A stretch of DNA of 36,057 nucleotides from an uncultured Peptostreptococcaceae bacterium (GTDB lineage: Bacteria; Bacillota; Clostridia; Peptostreptococcales; Anaerovoracaceae). The position numbers and the translations under genes were made by a program. Location: NCBI GenBank assembly GCA_910588185.1, contig CAJUQR010000012.1, forward strand, positions 1 to 36,057. The letters run 5' to 3'. Positions 24,606 to 32,989 of this stretch are shown here, piece by piece. Every line of letters starts with the position of its first letter. Position 1 is the stretch's first letter. Below the pieces are notes generated by a model. The model was not told the DNA's origin, made no database searches, and saw nothing but the letters and a program-made list of their open reading frames with translations.

Positions 24606-25415
24606 ATGAAACTAAGAGATAAAAAACTTTATTTGCTTGATATGGACGGCACTATATATTTAGGGAATCGTCTTTTTGACGGTGTGCTGGAATTCTTGAA
24701 TTATATCAAAGCCAGCGGAGGTAGGTATATTTTTTTGACCAATAATTCATCAAAGAGTGTAAGAGACTATGTAGATAAACTTTCTCGTCTTGGTATTAAT
24801 ACAGAAGCCTCTGATTTTTTTACTTCTGCCCGCGCTACAGTAGCAGTGCTTAAAGAATTGTATGGTGAAGCTTATAGCTCAAAAAAGATGTATGTGGTAG
24901 GAACTGAGTCTTTGAAAAGTCAGATGAAAGAGTCAGGATTTTTAGTTGTTGAGGAGCTCGAAGCAGATACGAAAATATTGCTTATAGGATTTGACAGGGA
25001 GCTAAATTATAAAAAGCTGGAAGATGCCTGCATTTTGCTCGGGAGAGAAGTGGATTACTTTGCGACTAATCCCGATTGGGTTTGTCCCACAGAGTTTGGA
25101 TCAGTTCCTGACTGCGGAAGCATATGTCAGATGCTTGAACATGCTACGGGGAAAATACCGCAGTTTATTGGCAAGCCCAGACCTGAAATGGCATTGATGG
25201 CAGCAAAAGCATGTGGCGTTGCTCCGGAGGATACATTGCTTATAGGCGATAGGTTATATACTGATATTGCATGTGGTGAGAATGCAGGAATTGATACATG
25301 TTTTGTGTTAAGTGGTGAAGGAACTGCAGCAGATTTGGAAAAATCAGAAGTTAAACCCACTTATGTGTTAAAAGACATAAAAGAGCTTTTTAGGAGAATT
25401 AAAAATGAAGCTTGA
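24606..25415 (+). CDS. HAD-IIA family phosphatase (NagD/AraL-like)
   Basis: 269 aa. HAD motif I LLDMDGTIYLG (nucleophile Asp12, acid Asp14), motif II FLTNNSSKS (about 43-51), the C2-cap segment, IGKPRPEM (motif III Lys, about 190) and motif IV LIGDRLYTDIACGENAGI (about 206-223). These define the NagD/p-nitrophenylphosphatase-like HAD-IIA group, which removes phosphate from small sugar or nucleotide phosphates; the natural substrate is unknown. It overlaps the next gene, a transporter, by 11 nt and heads a four-gene operon. The start is unusual: no Shine-Dalgarno sequence, and the promoter lies directly before the ATG. Confidence 0.92.
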   Translation: MKLRDKKLYLLDMDGTIYLGNRLFDGVLEFLNYIKASGGRYIFLTNNSSKSVRDYVDKLSRLGINTEASDFFTSARATVAVLKELYGEAYSSKKMYVVGTESLKSQMKESGFLVVEELEADTKILLIGFDRELNYKKLEDACILLGREVDYFATNPDWVCPTEFGSVPDCGSICQMLEHATGKIPQFIGKPRPEMALMAAKACGVAPEDTLLIGDRLYTDIACGENAGIDTCFVLSGEGTAADLEKSEVKPTYVLKDIKELFRRIKNEA

Positions 25416-26691
25416 TAATAAAAAAACCATAACAGTCGGATTTGCGTTTTTAGCCATAAGTGCGTTTTGGCAAGTTTACGACAATATAATACCGCTAATA
25501 TTAAAATATTTTTTTGAAATTGGGGATACACTTTCAGGCGCTATAATGGCCCTTGATAATATATTTGCTCTTATAATGCTTCCACTGTTTGGGGCATGGT
25601 CAGATAAGGTTAGCCATAAACGAGGAAAAAGAACACCGTTCATATTTGTAGGTACTGTTATGGCTTTAGTGTTCATGCTTTTATTACCTATAGCGGCAAA
25701 TGGACGGAACCTAATATTTTTTATAGTAGTCCTTTTGTTGACTCTTATATCCATGAGTATTTTCAGGTCTCCGGCAGTATCTCTTATGCCTGATGTGACG
25801 CCTAAGCCTTTAAGGTCAAAGGGAAATGCGATAATTAACTTAATGGGGGCTATAGGAATAATTCTGGCTCTCGGTCTTATTATGGCGCTTGTAGGAGAGG
25901 GGCAGACACCGGACTATGAACCTTTGTTTATAGCCATTGCAGTAATTATGATATTGTCACTTCTCATAGTACTGTTCAAAGTAGATGAAAATAAGATGGT
26001 GGCTGAGCGTATTGAAATCGAGCGACAGTGGGGTATCGCAGATGAGGAGGAGGCTTTTGAAGAATCAGACGGAAAAATGCCTAAGGATATCAAACGAAGC
26101 TTGGTGTTCTTGTTGTTATCAGTGGCATTTTGGTATATGGCATATAACGCTGTAACTACGGCATTTTCCAAGTATGCAACTCAAATGTGGGGTATGGAAG
26201 GAGGCTCTTTTGCGGGAGCACTTATGGTGGCGTCTGTTGGAGCGCTGGTATCTTTTATACCTGTTGGTATAATATCAAGCAAGTTTGGCAGAAAAAAAGT
26301 GATACTTTTTGGAGTAGCCCTTTTGGCGTTTAGTTTTTTGTCTGGAGTTTTGTTTGAAAAACCTAATTTTGCCATAAATATAATGTTCTTTTTAGTTGGA
26401 GTAGCTTGGGCATCTATCAATGTCAATTCATATCCTATGGTTGTAGAAATGTGTAAAGGCAGTGATATTGGAAAGTTTACCGGAATGTATTATACTTTTT
26501 CTATGGCAGCACAAGTGCTTACGCCGGTTCTTTCAGGAGCATTTTTGGAACATGTGGGATACTGGACGTTGTTTCCGTATGCTGCAATATTTTCGGCGAC
26601 AGCATTTTGTACTATGCTTATGGTAAAGCATGGAGACAGCAAACCAGATGCTATTAAGAGCAAGCTGGAAGCTTTCGACATAGATGATTAA
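25405..26691 (+). CDS. Major facilitator superfamily transporter (sugar/cation symporter-like)
   Basis: 428 aa with about 12 membrane helices and a central cytoplasmic loop rich in charge (about 200-230, EIERQWGIADEEEAFEE). The first loop reads LFGAWSDKVSHKRGKRTPF, the G-x-x-SD-x-x-x-x-RGKR motif of the SLC45/GPH-type branch that carries disaccharides and related sugars with H+ or Na+. A second-half equivalent GIISSKFGRKKVILFG supports the MFS fold. It overlaps the phosphatase by 11 nt and the neighbouring glycerophosphodiesterase follows after 19 nt, so a role in uptake of a sugar or a glycerol derivative is likely but unproven. Confidence 0.88.
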   Translation: MKLDNKKTITVGFAFLAISAFWQVYDNIIPLILKYFFEIGDTLSGAIMALDNIFALIMLPLFGAWSDKVSHKRGKRTPFIFVGTVMALVFMLLLPIAANGRNLIFFIVVLLLTLISMSIFRSPAVSLMPDVTPKPLRSKGNAIINLMGAIGIILALGLIMALVGEGQTPDYEPLFIAIAVIMILSLLIVLFKVDENKMVAERIEIERQWGIADEEEAFEESDGKMPKDIKRSLVFLLLSVAFWYMAYNAVTTAFSKYATQMWGMEGGSFAGALMVASVGALVSFIPVGIISSKFGRKKVILFGVALLAFSFLSGVLFEKPNFAINIMFFLVGVAWASINVNSYPMVVEMCKGSDIGKFTGMYYTFSMAAQVLTPVLSGAFLEHVGYWTLFPYAAIFSATAFCTMLMVKHGDSKPDAIKSKLEAFDIDD

Positions 26692-26710
26692 TTGTTATTG
26701 TGGGGTTAAA

Positions 26711-27469
26711 ATGGATAAGGGAGAGATATTAAAATTATTGTGTGGATTTCGTTATGCACACAGAGGGTTTCATGACAAGCCCAGAGTGCCTGAGAATTCA
26801 ATGGGGGCATTTAGCAGGGCAGTGGTACAGGGGTTTGGTATAGAGCTTGATGTACACTTAACTAAAGATGATAGGCTGGCGGTTATTCATGATTCTAACT
26901 TAGAGAGGACATGCGGCGTTGATGTTAATATTGAAGATATTACATTAAAAGAAGCACAGCAGTATTATTTAGAAAAAAGTGTAGAGAATATACCGGATTT
27001 TGAGGAAGTTTTGAAATTGGTAGACGGATATGTTCCGTTGATTGTAGAGCTCAAAACCTCCGGCGGCAATGAAGACAAGTTGTGTAATAGGGTTTTGCAG
27101 GCACTTGATAAATATAAGGGGATGTATTGTATAGAGTCTTTTGATCCAAAGGCGGTGACATGGCTGCGTAAAAATCGTCCTGATGTTATAAGAGGACAAT
27201 TGGCGGGAGCTTTGAGGAAAGATAACTTTCCAATTTCACTTGCAGCAGATTTTTTGCTCAAAAATTTGTGGGTAAATGTACTCGGAAAGCCAGACTTTGT
27301 TGCATATAAGTTTGAAGACAGAGAATCGTCTGCTTTAAAAAAATATAAAGGAGCGAAATTTTGCTGGACCATACGCAAATATTCAGACATGAAAGAAGCT
27401 GAAGAGATGGGGCTTGTACCTATATTTGAAAAGTTCAATCCAAAAGATTATGAAAAAAATAAGGAGTAA
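26711..27469 (+). CDS. glpQ: Glycerophosphodiester phosphodiesterase
   Basis: 252 aa from the chosen ATG. A start at 26684 would overlap the transporter and add nine odd residues; the ATG at 26711 has GGGG about 6 nt upstream. GDPD motifs: AHRG at 16-19 (catalytic His17), PENS at 27-30, ELDVHLTKD at 45-53 (metal ligands Glu45, Asp47) and HDSNLERTCG at 60-69 (catalytic His60). FDPKAVTWL and WTIRKYSDM blocks follow. It cleaves glycerophosphodiesters to glycerol 3-phosphate and an alcohol. No signal peptide, so it acts in the cytoplasm. Four nt separate it from the next gene. Confidence 0.92.
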   Translation: MDKGEILKLLCGFRYAHRGFHDKPRVPENSMGAFSRAVVQGFGIELDVHLTKDDRLAVIHDSNLERTCGVDVNIEDITLKEAQQYYLEKSVENIPDFEEVLKLVDGYVPLIVELKTSGGNEDKLCNRVLQALDKYKGMYCIESFDPKAVTWLRKNRPDVIRGQLAGALRKDNFPISLAADFLLKNLWVNVLGKPDFVAYKFEDRESSALKKYKGAKFCWTIRKYSDMKEAEEMGLVPIFEKFNPKDYEKNKE

Positions 27470-27472
27470 CTG

Positions 27473-29080
27473 ATGAAATTTGATCCACTTAAGTATGAAT
27501 ATCCTTCAAAGAGAAATGTGATTTACGGAAAAAGAGGTATGGTGTGCACCTCACAGAATTTAGCAGCAGAAGCAGGCCTTGATATACTAAAAAAAGGCGG
27601 AAATGCCATAGATGCTGCCATTGCAACTGCAATATGCCTTACAGTTGTAGAGCCTATGTGTAATACTATAGGTTCTGATTCTTTTGCGTTAGTATGGGTT
27701 AAAGATGAAATGCACGGGCTTAATGCAAGCGGACCGGCTCCTATGCTGGCAAGTGCAGATAAAATTAAAAATATGGGATATGATGAAATGCCTTTTTATG
27801 GCATGACACCTCTTACAGTGCCTGGAACTGTTTCATCGTGGATAACTTTATCTGAAAGATTTGGTAAATTACCTTTTGAAGATTTGTTTGAACCGGCTAT
27901 ACGATATGCAGAAGAAGGCTTTCCTGTTTCTCCCGTTACAGCTCACGTATGGAAAGAATGTTTTGATAATTTCAGCAAAGTATTTAAAGATGAAGAATAC
28001 AGAGGCTGGTTTGAAATGTTTGCGCCGTCAGGCAGGGCGCCAAGACCAGGAGAACTGTGGAAGTCAAAAGACATGGCGGAAACTCTTAGGATTATTGCAA
28101 AGACTAAAGGAAAAGCCTTCTATCAAGGTGAGCTTGCAGATAAGATTTCAGACTTTTGTGAGAAACATGGTGGCTTTTTGAGAAAAGAAGACCTTGCAGG
28201 ATACAAAGCCGAGTGGGTTGAGCCTATTAAAGTAAACTATAAAGGATATGATATTTGGGAACTTCCTCCTAACGGACATGGAATAGTTGCTTTAATGACA
28301 TTGAATATATTAAATAAATTTGAATTCAATACTCGAGACTGTGCGGATACATATCATAAACAGCTTGAGGCCATGAAACTTGCTTATTCTGATGGAAAAA
28401 GATATATCGCAGATCCACGATTTATGAAAGTAAGCGTACAGCAGCTTTTGTCTGAAGAATATGCAGATGAAAGACGCAAGCTGATAGGTTATGAGGCGCT
28501 TACTCCGGAGCCTGGCAAACCTGACAGGGGCGGTACTGTGTATCTTTGTACAGCTGATGAAGAGGGAAATATGGTTTCGTTTATACAAAGCTGTTATTGG
28601 AATTTTGGATCGGGTATTGTGATTCCCGGCACCGGAATTTGTATGCAAAACAGAGGTGCAAATTTTTCTCTTGATGAAAAATCTGAAAATTGTATTGCGC
28701 CTGGCAAAAAATCTTATCATACGATAATACCTTCTTTTATGACTAAGGATGGCAGAGCGATAGGACCGTTTGGCGTCATGGGAACGTATATGCAGCCTCA
28801 GGGACATGTGCAGGTTGTAATGAATACAGTTGATTTTAATCTGAATCCTCAAGAAGCTCTTGATGCGCCTAGATGGCAATGGGTTGAAGATAAAGAAATT
28901 TGGGTTGAAAGAGGTTTTCCATACGCAGCTACAGAAGAACTTGTAAGACGTGGTCATCAAGTTAAAGTAGCGGCAGATTCACTGGACTTTGGAAGAGGCC
29001 AAGTGATATGGAGGCTTGAAAACGGTATTTATGTAGGAGCTACTGAACCCCGCGGTGATGGATGTGTAGCAGCTTGGTAG
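27473..29080 (+). CDS. Gamma-glutamyltransferase family protein (cytoplasmic type)
   Basis: 535 aa Ntn-hydrolase precursor. The N-terminal half carries AAEAGLDILKKGGNAIDAAIATAICLTVVEP (about 31-61), standard for GGT. The processing and catalytic site is DRGGTVYLCTADEEGN with Thr355 as predicted new N-terminus of the small subunit, followed by FGSGIVIPGTGICMQNRGANF. No signal peptide is present, unlike secreted GGT, as in YwrD-type homologues. The canonical TTH after the first Thr is TVY, so substrate preference may differ from glutathione. Last gene of the HAD-MFS-glpQ-GGT operon; the joint context hints at use of a gamma-glutamyl or phosphodiester compound, but this is inference. Confidence 0.88.
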   Translation: MKFDPLKYEYPSKRNVIYGKRGMVCTSQNLAAEAGLDILKKGGNAIDAAIATAICLTVVEPMCNTIGSDSFALVWVKDEMHGLNASGPAPMLASADKIKNMGYDEMPFYGMTPLTVPGTVSSWITLSERFGKLPFEDLFEPAIRYAEEGFPVSPVTAHVWKECFDNFSKVFKDEEYRGWFEMFAPSGRAPRPGELWKSKDMAETLRIIAKTKGKAFYQGELADKISDFCEKHGGFLRKEDLAGYKAEWVEPIKVNYKGYDIWELPPNGHGIVALMTLNILNKFEFNTRDCADTYHKQLEAMKLAYSDGKRYIADPRFMKVSVQQLLSEEYADERRKLIGYEALTPEPGKPDRGGTVYLCTADEEGNMVSFIQSCYWNFGSGIVIPGTGICMQNRGANFSLDEKSENCIAPGKKSYHTIIPSFMTKDGRAIGPFGVMGTYMQPQGHVQVVMNTVDFNLNPQEALDAPRWQWVEDKEIWVERGFPYAATEELVRRGHQVKVAADSLDFGRGQVIWRLENGIYVGATEPRGDGCVAAW

Positions 29081-29099
29081 TTTGAATAATATAGTAAAA

Positions 29100-29135
29100 G
29101 GGCTCTTTCAAAAAATGAAAGAGTCCAATATTTTA
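29100..29135 (+). terminator. Bidirectional terminator between GGT and YcxB-like genes
   Basis: GGGCTCTTTC pairs with GAAAGAGTCC (one G-U) around AAAAAAT. Plus strand is followed by AATATTTTATAT; minus strand by CTTTTACTAT, so both converging genes can end here. Confidence 0.8.
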
Positions 29136-29149
29136 TATCTTGTAATATA

Positions 29150-29794
29150 CTATAAAAAATCCACAAATACAGGGCCAAAAACTGATAAGGTATAGATTAT
29201 TAATCCAGCTATTATTAAAGTTGAAATCAGCATACCCTTATAATTTGTACCTGTTTTTAATTTGCCTAAAAGAGGTTTTATAAAAGCCTCAAAGTCACCG
29301 ATGCTGCCTATGGTAAATGAATTTTTAGGAATTCTAAAAGCGGAGGACTTTTCGATGTAAAGATAGAACATATCTTTGTCTTCACCTAGCTTACCTATTT
29401 GGTTATAGTCTATTTCCAACTTTTGAACGCCATTATAAACTTTAAGTTTGTCCTCTAAAAAGTCAAATTTTATTTGCCATCTATCAGTTCCTTGAATTTC
29501 ACGTATCGCTTTAAAACGCCTTTTTGAATTTATACGGTTAGAAAAAAATAGGAATGCTGCTATTACAAAGAACACAAAAGCGTTGAGAAAGGTCATAAAA
29601 CCGGCTGAAGTGCTTATAGCAACTGCAAACATCATACATGAAACCAGCAATAATATTATTGAAAGCAGCAAAACTATAATTTTATATATATAGTTAAGCT
29701 TTGTCAGCGGACGATTCTGCTGTGAAAGCAGCCATTCCCAATTATATTCGTACTCTGCACTAAAAAGAATATTAGGCTTATTTTCAGTTTCCAT
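29150..29794 (-). CDS. YcxB-like C-terminal domain membrane protein
   Basis: 214 aa. A longer reading from a GTG at 29803 was rejected because that GTG belongs to the AGGTG ribosome site before the ATG at 29794. After a cytoplasmic N-terminus two membrane helices run at about 39-60 and 66-85. A soluble segment follows with WQIKFDFLEDKLKVYN and a DYNQIGKLGEDKDMFYLYIEKSSAFRIPKNSF block typical of the YcxB-like domain (strand-rich, PH-like fold). The chain ends in a third hydrophobic helix (about 188-210). Function of the family is not known. It sits directly behind mscL (ATG 10 nt before is within reach of the mscL stop), so the two are co-transcribed. Confidence 0.75.
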   Translation of the reverse strand: METENKPNILFSAEYEYNWEWLLSQQNRPLTKLNYIYKIIVLLLSIILLLVSCMMFAVAISTSAGFMTFLNAFVFFVIAAFLFFSNRINSKRRFKAIREIQGTDRWQIKFDFLEDKLKVYNGVQKLEIDYNQIGKLGEDKDMFYLYIEKSSAFRIPKNSFTIGSIGDFEAFIKPLLGKLKTGTNYKGMLISTLIIAGLIIYTLSVFGPVFVDFL

Positions 29795-29803
29795 TTTTTG
29801 CAC

Positions 29804-30196
29804 CTACTTTTTTAAAAGATCTCTTATTTCAGTCAGAAGTTTAATGTTCTCGTCAGGTTCTGCCGGCTCTTCCTTAGGCGCTTCTTCACATTCCTCTTTT
29901 TTGCGGTTAAATGAATTGAAACTCTTTATTATCATGAAAAGTACCAAAGCGGTCAATAGGAAAGTTATAATTGATTGTATAAAGTTACCTATCATTATTG
30001 CTTCCGAGCCTACGGTTATGGATATACCGGTAAAATCAATTCCTGCAAGCAAAAATCCCAAGATAGGCGTGATAATATCTGAAACCAATGAAGTCACTAT
30101 AGCTGTAAAAGCTCCGCCTATTATGATACCGACTGCCATACTCATAACGTCGCCTTTTGATATAAATTCTTTAAATTCTGCAATAAACTTTTTCAT
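29804..30196 (-). CDS. mscL: Large-conductance mechanosensitive channel MscL
   Basis: 130 aa. N-terminal helix KFIAEFKEFISKGDVMSMAVGIIIGGAFTAIVTSLVSDIITPILG gives the amphipathic helix and TM1 (about 15-45) with the conserved pore sequence; TM2 is at about 68-92 (IGNFIQSIITFLLTALVLFMIIK). The acidic linker EEAPKEEPAEPDE leads to the C-terminal bundle helix LLTEIRDLLKK. Length and layout are standard. It forms the pentameric emergency valve for hypo-osmotic shock, so the window encodes both MscS- and MscL-type channels. GGAG ribosome site. It follows maf after 15 nt. Confidence 0.96.
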   Translation of the reverse strand: MKKFIAEFKEFISKGDVMSMAVGIIIGGAFTAIVTSLVSDIITPILGFLLAGIDFTGISITVGSEAIMIGNFIQSIITFLLTALVLFMIIKSFNSFNRKKEECEEAPKEEPAEPDENIKLLTEIRDLLKK

Positions 30197-30211
30197 ATTT
30201 TGTCTCCTCTT

Positions 30212-30790
30212 TTAAAGTAATTTCAACTCGTTTTCGATTCTGTTCCAGGGGAATCCAACTACATTATCATAATCTCCTTCGATTTTGTCAATGAATTTGG
30301 CGAAATGTCCTTGAATGGCATATCCTCCGGCTTTGTCGTAAGCTTCATCAGAATCTAAATATTCGAGAAGCTCTTCGTCTGTGTAATCTTTAAAATAAAC
30401 TTTTGTTATGTCAGCAAAGACCCTAGCATTTTGATTTTCTGATTCGACAAGGGCAACGCCTGTAGCCACATAGTGGTGAGTGTTTCTAAGCTCTGACAGC
30501 ATACGAAAGCCATCATTTTTATCTGAAGGTTTTCCCATTATTTTATCTTTATAAACTATCGTATCAGCAGCTATTATAATGCTTCCCTTAGGAATTTTAT
30601 TAGAGCCCAAAGCTTCAACAGATTTTGCCTTTTTTAACGCCAGGAACATAACTGTTTCTTTCATTCCTTTTATTGGCGGAATATTTTCTTCTATTTGTGC
30701 AGGTATGATTGTTGGATTTATACCGTGCTTTTTTATTATATCAATACGCCTTGGGGATCCCGAGGCTAAAATGTAGTTTTTGTTTTCCAT
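30212..30790 (-). CDS. maf: Maf family nucleotide pyrophosphatase
   Basis: 192 aa. The N-terminus YILASGSPRRIDIIKKHGI has the Maf signature ASxSPRR (9-15), and AADTIV near 74-79 holds the catalytic Asp76. ATGVALVESE and GDYDNVVGFPWNRIENEL complete the family blocks. Maf proteins hydrolyse dTTP/UTP or modified nucleotides to the monophosphate and have been tied to division arrest. AAAGGAG site before the ATG. It heads the maf-mscL-YcxB unit and is divergent from spoVAC, with 96 nt between them. Confidence 0.95.
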   Translation of the reverse strand: MENKNYILASGSPRRIDIIKKHGINPTIIPAQIEENIPPIKGMKETVMFLALKKAKSVEALGSNKIPKGSIIIAADTIVYKDKIMGKPSDKNDGFRMLSELRNTHHYVATGVALVESENQNARVFADITKVYFKDYTDEELLEYLDSDEAYDKAGGYAIQGHFAKFIDKIEGDYDNVVGFPWNRIENELKLL

Positions 30791-30826
30791 AAGCAGTCTC
30801 CTTTAAAAGAAGTTTATTACATTATT

Positions 30827-30854
30827 GCATAAATTTTTAAAAATGGAAATACTA
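30827..30854 (+). promoter_or_regulatory. Forespore (sigma-F/G) promoter candidate of spoVA
   Basis: GCATA (30827-30831), 16-nt spacer, AATACTA (30848-30854), close to the sigma-G pattern G-ATR / CATACTA. The expected regulator of spoVA operons is sigma-G, which supports the call, but AT-rich matches are easy to find. Confidence 0.4.
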
Positions 30855-30886
30855 AAAATGAAAACGAAAGGGGGACGAAACACATT

Positions 30887-31366
30887 ATGACGAATGTAAA
30901 TGGCGAAAACAAGCAGCCTGAAAAGAAAGATATAGCAAAAGCTTATGGTAAGTATGCAAAACAGTTTACACCTAAGCCAAGCTATTTTGCTAATTGTCTT
31001 AAGGCTTTTATTGTTGGAGGCGCATTATGTACTTTAGCATTATGGTTTCAAAATACTTTAATAGATACAGGTGTGTCAGAAAAGGATGCAGGAACGTTTG
31101 TAACTATAACGTTTGTTATGTCAGCACAATTTTTGACCGGAATTGGAGTTTTTGATGTTATTGCGCAATTTGCAGGGGCAGGTGTTATTGTGCCCATTAC
31201 CGGGTTTGCTAATTCAATGGTAGCGCCTGCAATTGAATATAAAAAAGAGGGTCCTGTTCTTGGAGTAGGAGCTAAAATATTCAGTGTTGCGGGGCCTGTT
31301 TTGGTGTGTGGAATCAGCAGCTCGATGATAGTAGGAATAATATACTGGTTTATTGAAAAGTTTTAG
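30887..31366 (+). CDS. spoVAC: Stage V sporulation protein AC
   Basis: 159 aa integral membrane protein with about four helices from residue ~45 on. PSYFANCLKAFIVGGALCTLA, GAGVIVPITGFANSMVAPAIEYKKEGPVLGVGAKIFSVAGPVL are highly conserved SpoVAC blocks. It is part of the inner-membrane channel that moves dipicolinic acid into the forespore and out at germination; SpoVAC acts as a mechanosensitive pore in Bacillus. A G-rich ribosome site lies 12 nt before the ATG, rather far. spoVAD follows after 9 nt. The upstream genes spoVAA and spoVAB are absent, as in most Clostridia. Confidence 0.95.
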   Translation: MTNVNGENKQPEKKDIAKAYGKYAKQFTPKPSYFANCLKAFIVGGALCTLALWFQNTLIDTGVSEKDAGTFVTITFVMSAQFLTGIGVFDVIAQFAGAGVIVPITGFANSMVAPAIEYKKEGPVLGVGAKIFSVAGPVLVCGISSSMIVGIIYWFIEKF

Positions 31367-31375
31367 GAGGAGTAG

Positions 31376-32425
31376 ATGGTATATAAAAAAGTAGGTAATC
31401 AATCAGTCATATTTTCAGAAAAACCTTTGATTAGAGGAAGAGGGACTGTTGTAGGCCAAAAGGAAGGTGAAGGACCTCTTGCTAAAAATTTTGATATAAT
31501 TTTAGATGATGATATGTATGGAGAAAAATCATGGGAGAAGGCTGAAAGCAAAATGCTTAAGGAAGCTATGATGAAAGCCGTGAACAGAGCAGGAATAACA
31601 GAAAAAGACATAGATGTTATGCTCAGCGGTGATTTGCTGAATCAGCTTATGTCATCTTCATTTATGGCCAGAGATTTGCATATACCGTTTTTAGGGTTAT
31701 ATGGAGCCTGTTCTACCATGACAGAATCTTTGGTGCTTGGTTCAATGCTTATAGACGGAGGTTTTGCCAAAAACGTTTTGGTAGGAGCTTCCAGTCACTT
31801 TTGTACGGCTGAAAGACAATTTAGAATGCCTGTGGAGCATGGAAATCAGAGACCGCCCTCAGCTCAGTGGACAGCCACTGCGGCAGGCGGTGTAGTAGTT
31901 TCTTCTGCTTCTGACGTGGCTTTGTGTTCTTCAGCAGGACAAAACAGAATAAGAGTTGAATCAGCCACTGTTGGAAAGGTTATAGATGCAGGAATAAAAG
32001 ATGCAAATCAAATGGGAGCGGCTATGGCGCCTGCTGCCGTAGATACGCTTTTGAACCATCTGGAAGATACTCAGAGAAGTTTAGACTATTATGACTTGGT
32101 TGCTACAGGAGACCTTGGATTCATAGGAAAAGATATAATGATGGATTTGCTTGCAGGAGCAGGTCTTAATAAAAAGATGATTTTTTCTCATTATGATGAC
32201 TGTGGAACGATGCTATTTACCAAGGAACAGGATGTTCATGGTGGCGGAAGCGGATGCGGATGTTCAGCGTGTGTATTTGCAGGACATTTGCTCAAAGAAA
32301 TGGAACAGGGAAAAATCAAAAAGTTGCTTTTGATGTCAACTGGAGCAATGCTTTCAACTATATCACCGTTTCAGGGTGAAAGCATACCGGGGATAGCGCA
32401 TGCAGTATCATTGGAGGTGGAATAA
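31376..32425 (+). CDS. spoVAD: Stage V sporulation protein AD
   Basis: 349 aa, thiolase-like fold, soluble DPA-binding member of the SpoVA complex. Conserved blocks: RGRGTVVGQKEGEGPLAKNFD (about 21-41), DVMLSGDLLNQL, LGLYGACSTMTESLVLGSMLIDGGFAKNVLVGASSHFCTAERQFR (about 103-147) and HGGGSGCGCSACVFAGHL near the C-terminus. The thiolase Cys region is present as GACSTM, but the protein is not an enzyme in known cases. AGGAGG site 4 nt before the ATG. The stop codon is directly followed by the spoVAE ATG. Confidence 0.97.
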   Translation: MVYKKVGNQSVIFSEKPLIRGRGTVVGQKEGEGPLAKNFDIILDDDMYGEKSWEKAESKMLKEAMMKAVNRAGITEKDIDVMLSGDLLNQLMSSSFMARDLHIPFLGLYGACSTMTESLVLGSMLIDGGFAKNVLVGASSHFCTAERQFRMPVEHGNQRPPSAQWTATAAGGVVVSSASDVALCSSAGQNRIRVESATVGKVIDAGIKDANQMGAAMAPAAVDTLLNHLEDTQRSLDYYDLVATGDLGFIGKDIMMDLLAGAGLNKKMIFSHYDDCGTMLFTKEQDVHGGGSGCGCSACVFAGHLLKEMEQGKIKKLLLMSTGAMLSTISPFQGESIPGIAHAVSLEVE

Positions 32426-32782
32426 ATGGAATATGTTTGGGCATTTATAGTAGGAGGCGTATTTTGCATAATAGGGCAGATTTTGATGGACACTACAACT
32501 TTGACCGCTCCTAGAATTTTAGTGATATTTGTAGTAAGCGGTGTTGTTTTGCAGGCACTTAACTTATACCAGCCTATAGTGGATTTTGCAGGTAACGGTG
32601 CGACGCTACCCCTTCCGGGATTTGGATATTCCCTTGCAAAAGGTGCGATGGAAGGTGCAAAGGATGGGTTCCTGACTGCGATAACAGGTCCTCTTGAGGC
32701 TACTGCGGCAGGAATAGGAGTTGCGCTTACATTTGGATATATAATCGCTTTATTGTTTACGCCAAAATCACCTAAAAAATAG
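32426..32782 (+). CDS. spoVAE: Stage V sporulation protein AE
   Basis: 118 aa membrane protein with about three to four helices (about 3-22, 29-48, 80-110). GGVFCIIGQILMDTTTLTAPRILVIFVVSGVVLQ and NGATLPLPGFGYSLAKGAMEGA are conserved in the short SpoVAE (SpoVAEb) form. GGAGGTGG lies inside the end of spoVAD and the ATG abuts the spoVAD stop, so translation is coupled. Completes the minimal AC-AD-AE set that is sufficient for DPA transport in Clostridia. Terminator 68 nt downstream. Confidence 0.95.
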   Translation: MEYVWAFIVGGVFCIIGQILMDTTTLTAPRILVIFVVSGVVLQALNLYQPIVDFAGNGATLPLPGFGYSLAKGAMEGAKDGFLTAITGPLEATAAGIGVALTFGYIIALLFTPKSPKK

Positions 32783-32849
32783 TTGAAAACCAATAGAAAC
32801 GTGTATAATAGCTTTTGCATGCTTTGCATGTATAAGTTATTTCATATAT

Positions 32850-32879
32850 GAGGCTCGTCTTTTCAGGCGGCCTCTTTTT
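32850..32879 (+). terminator. Terminator after spoVAE
   Basis: GAGGC-(T)-CGTC pairs with GGCG-GCCTC with one bulged T; loop TTTTCA; followed by TTTTT. Confidence 0.85.
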
Positions 32880-32907
32880 GATTGTGATATAATCAGACCT
32901 TTCTAAC

Positions 32908-32936
32908 TTTACAAGTATGGCTAAATGTGATAAACT
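32908..32936 (+). promoter_or_regulatory. Sigma-A promoter of the LCP gene
   Basis: TTTACA (32908-32913), 17-nt spacer, TAAACT (32931-32936). A hairpin ACTGTAAAAAT / ATTTTTCACAGT (32942-32968, one bulge, GGGG loop) begins at the predicted start site. Confidence 0.5.
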
Positions 32937-32989
32937 AAAATACTGTAAAAATGGGGATTTTTCACAGTTGATGAAAAGGAAAGAGAATA

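Noticed and set aside
28310..28960. 216-codon open frame antisense to the GGT-like gene
   Set aside because: Opposes a conserved enzyme along its full length; no recognisable domain.
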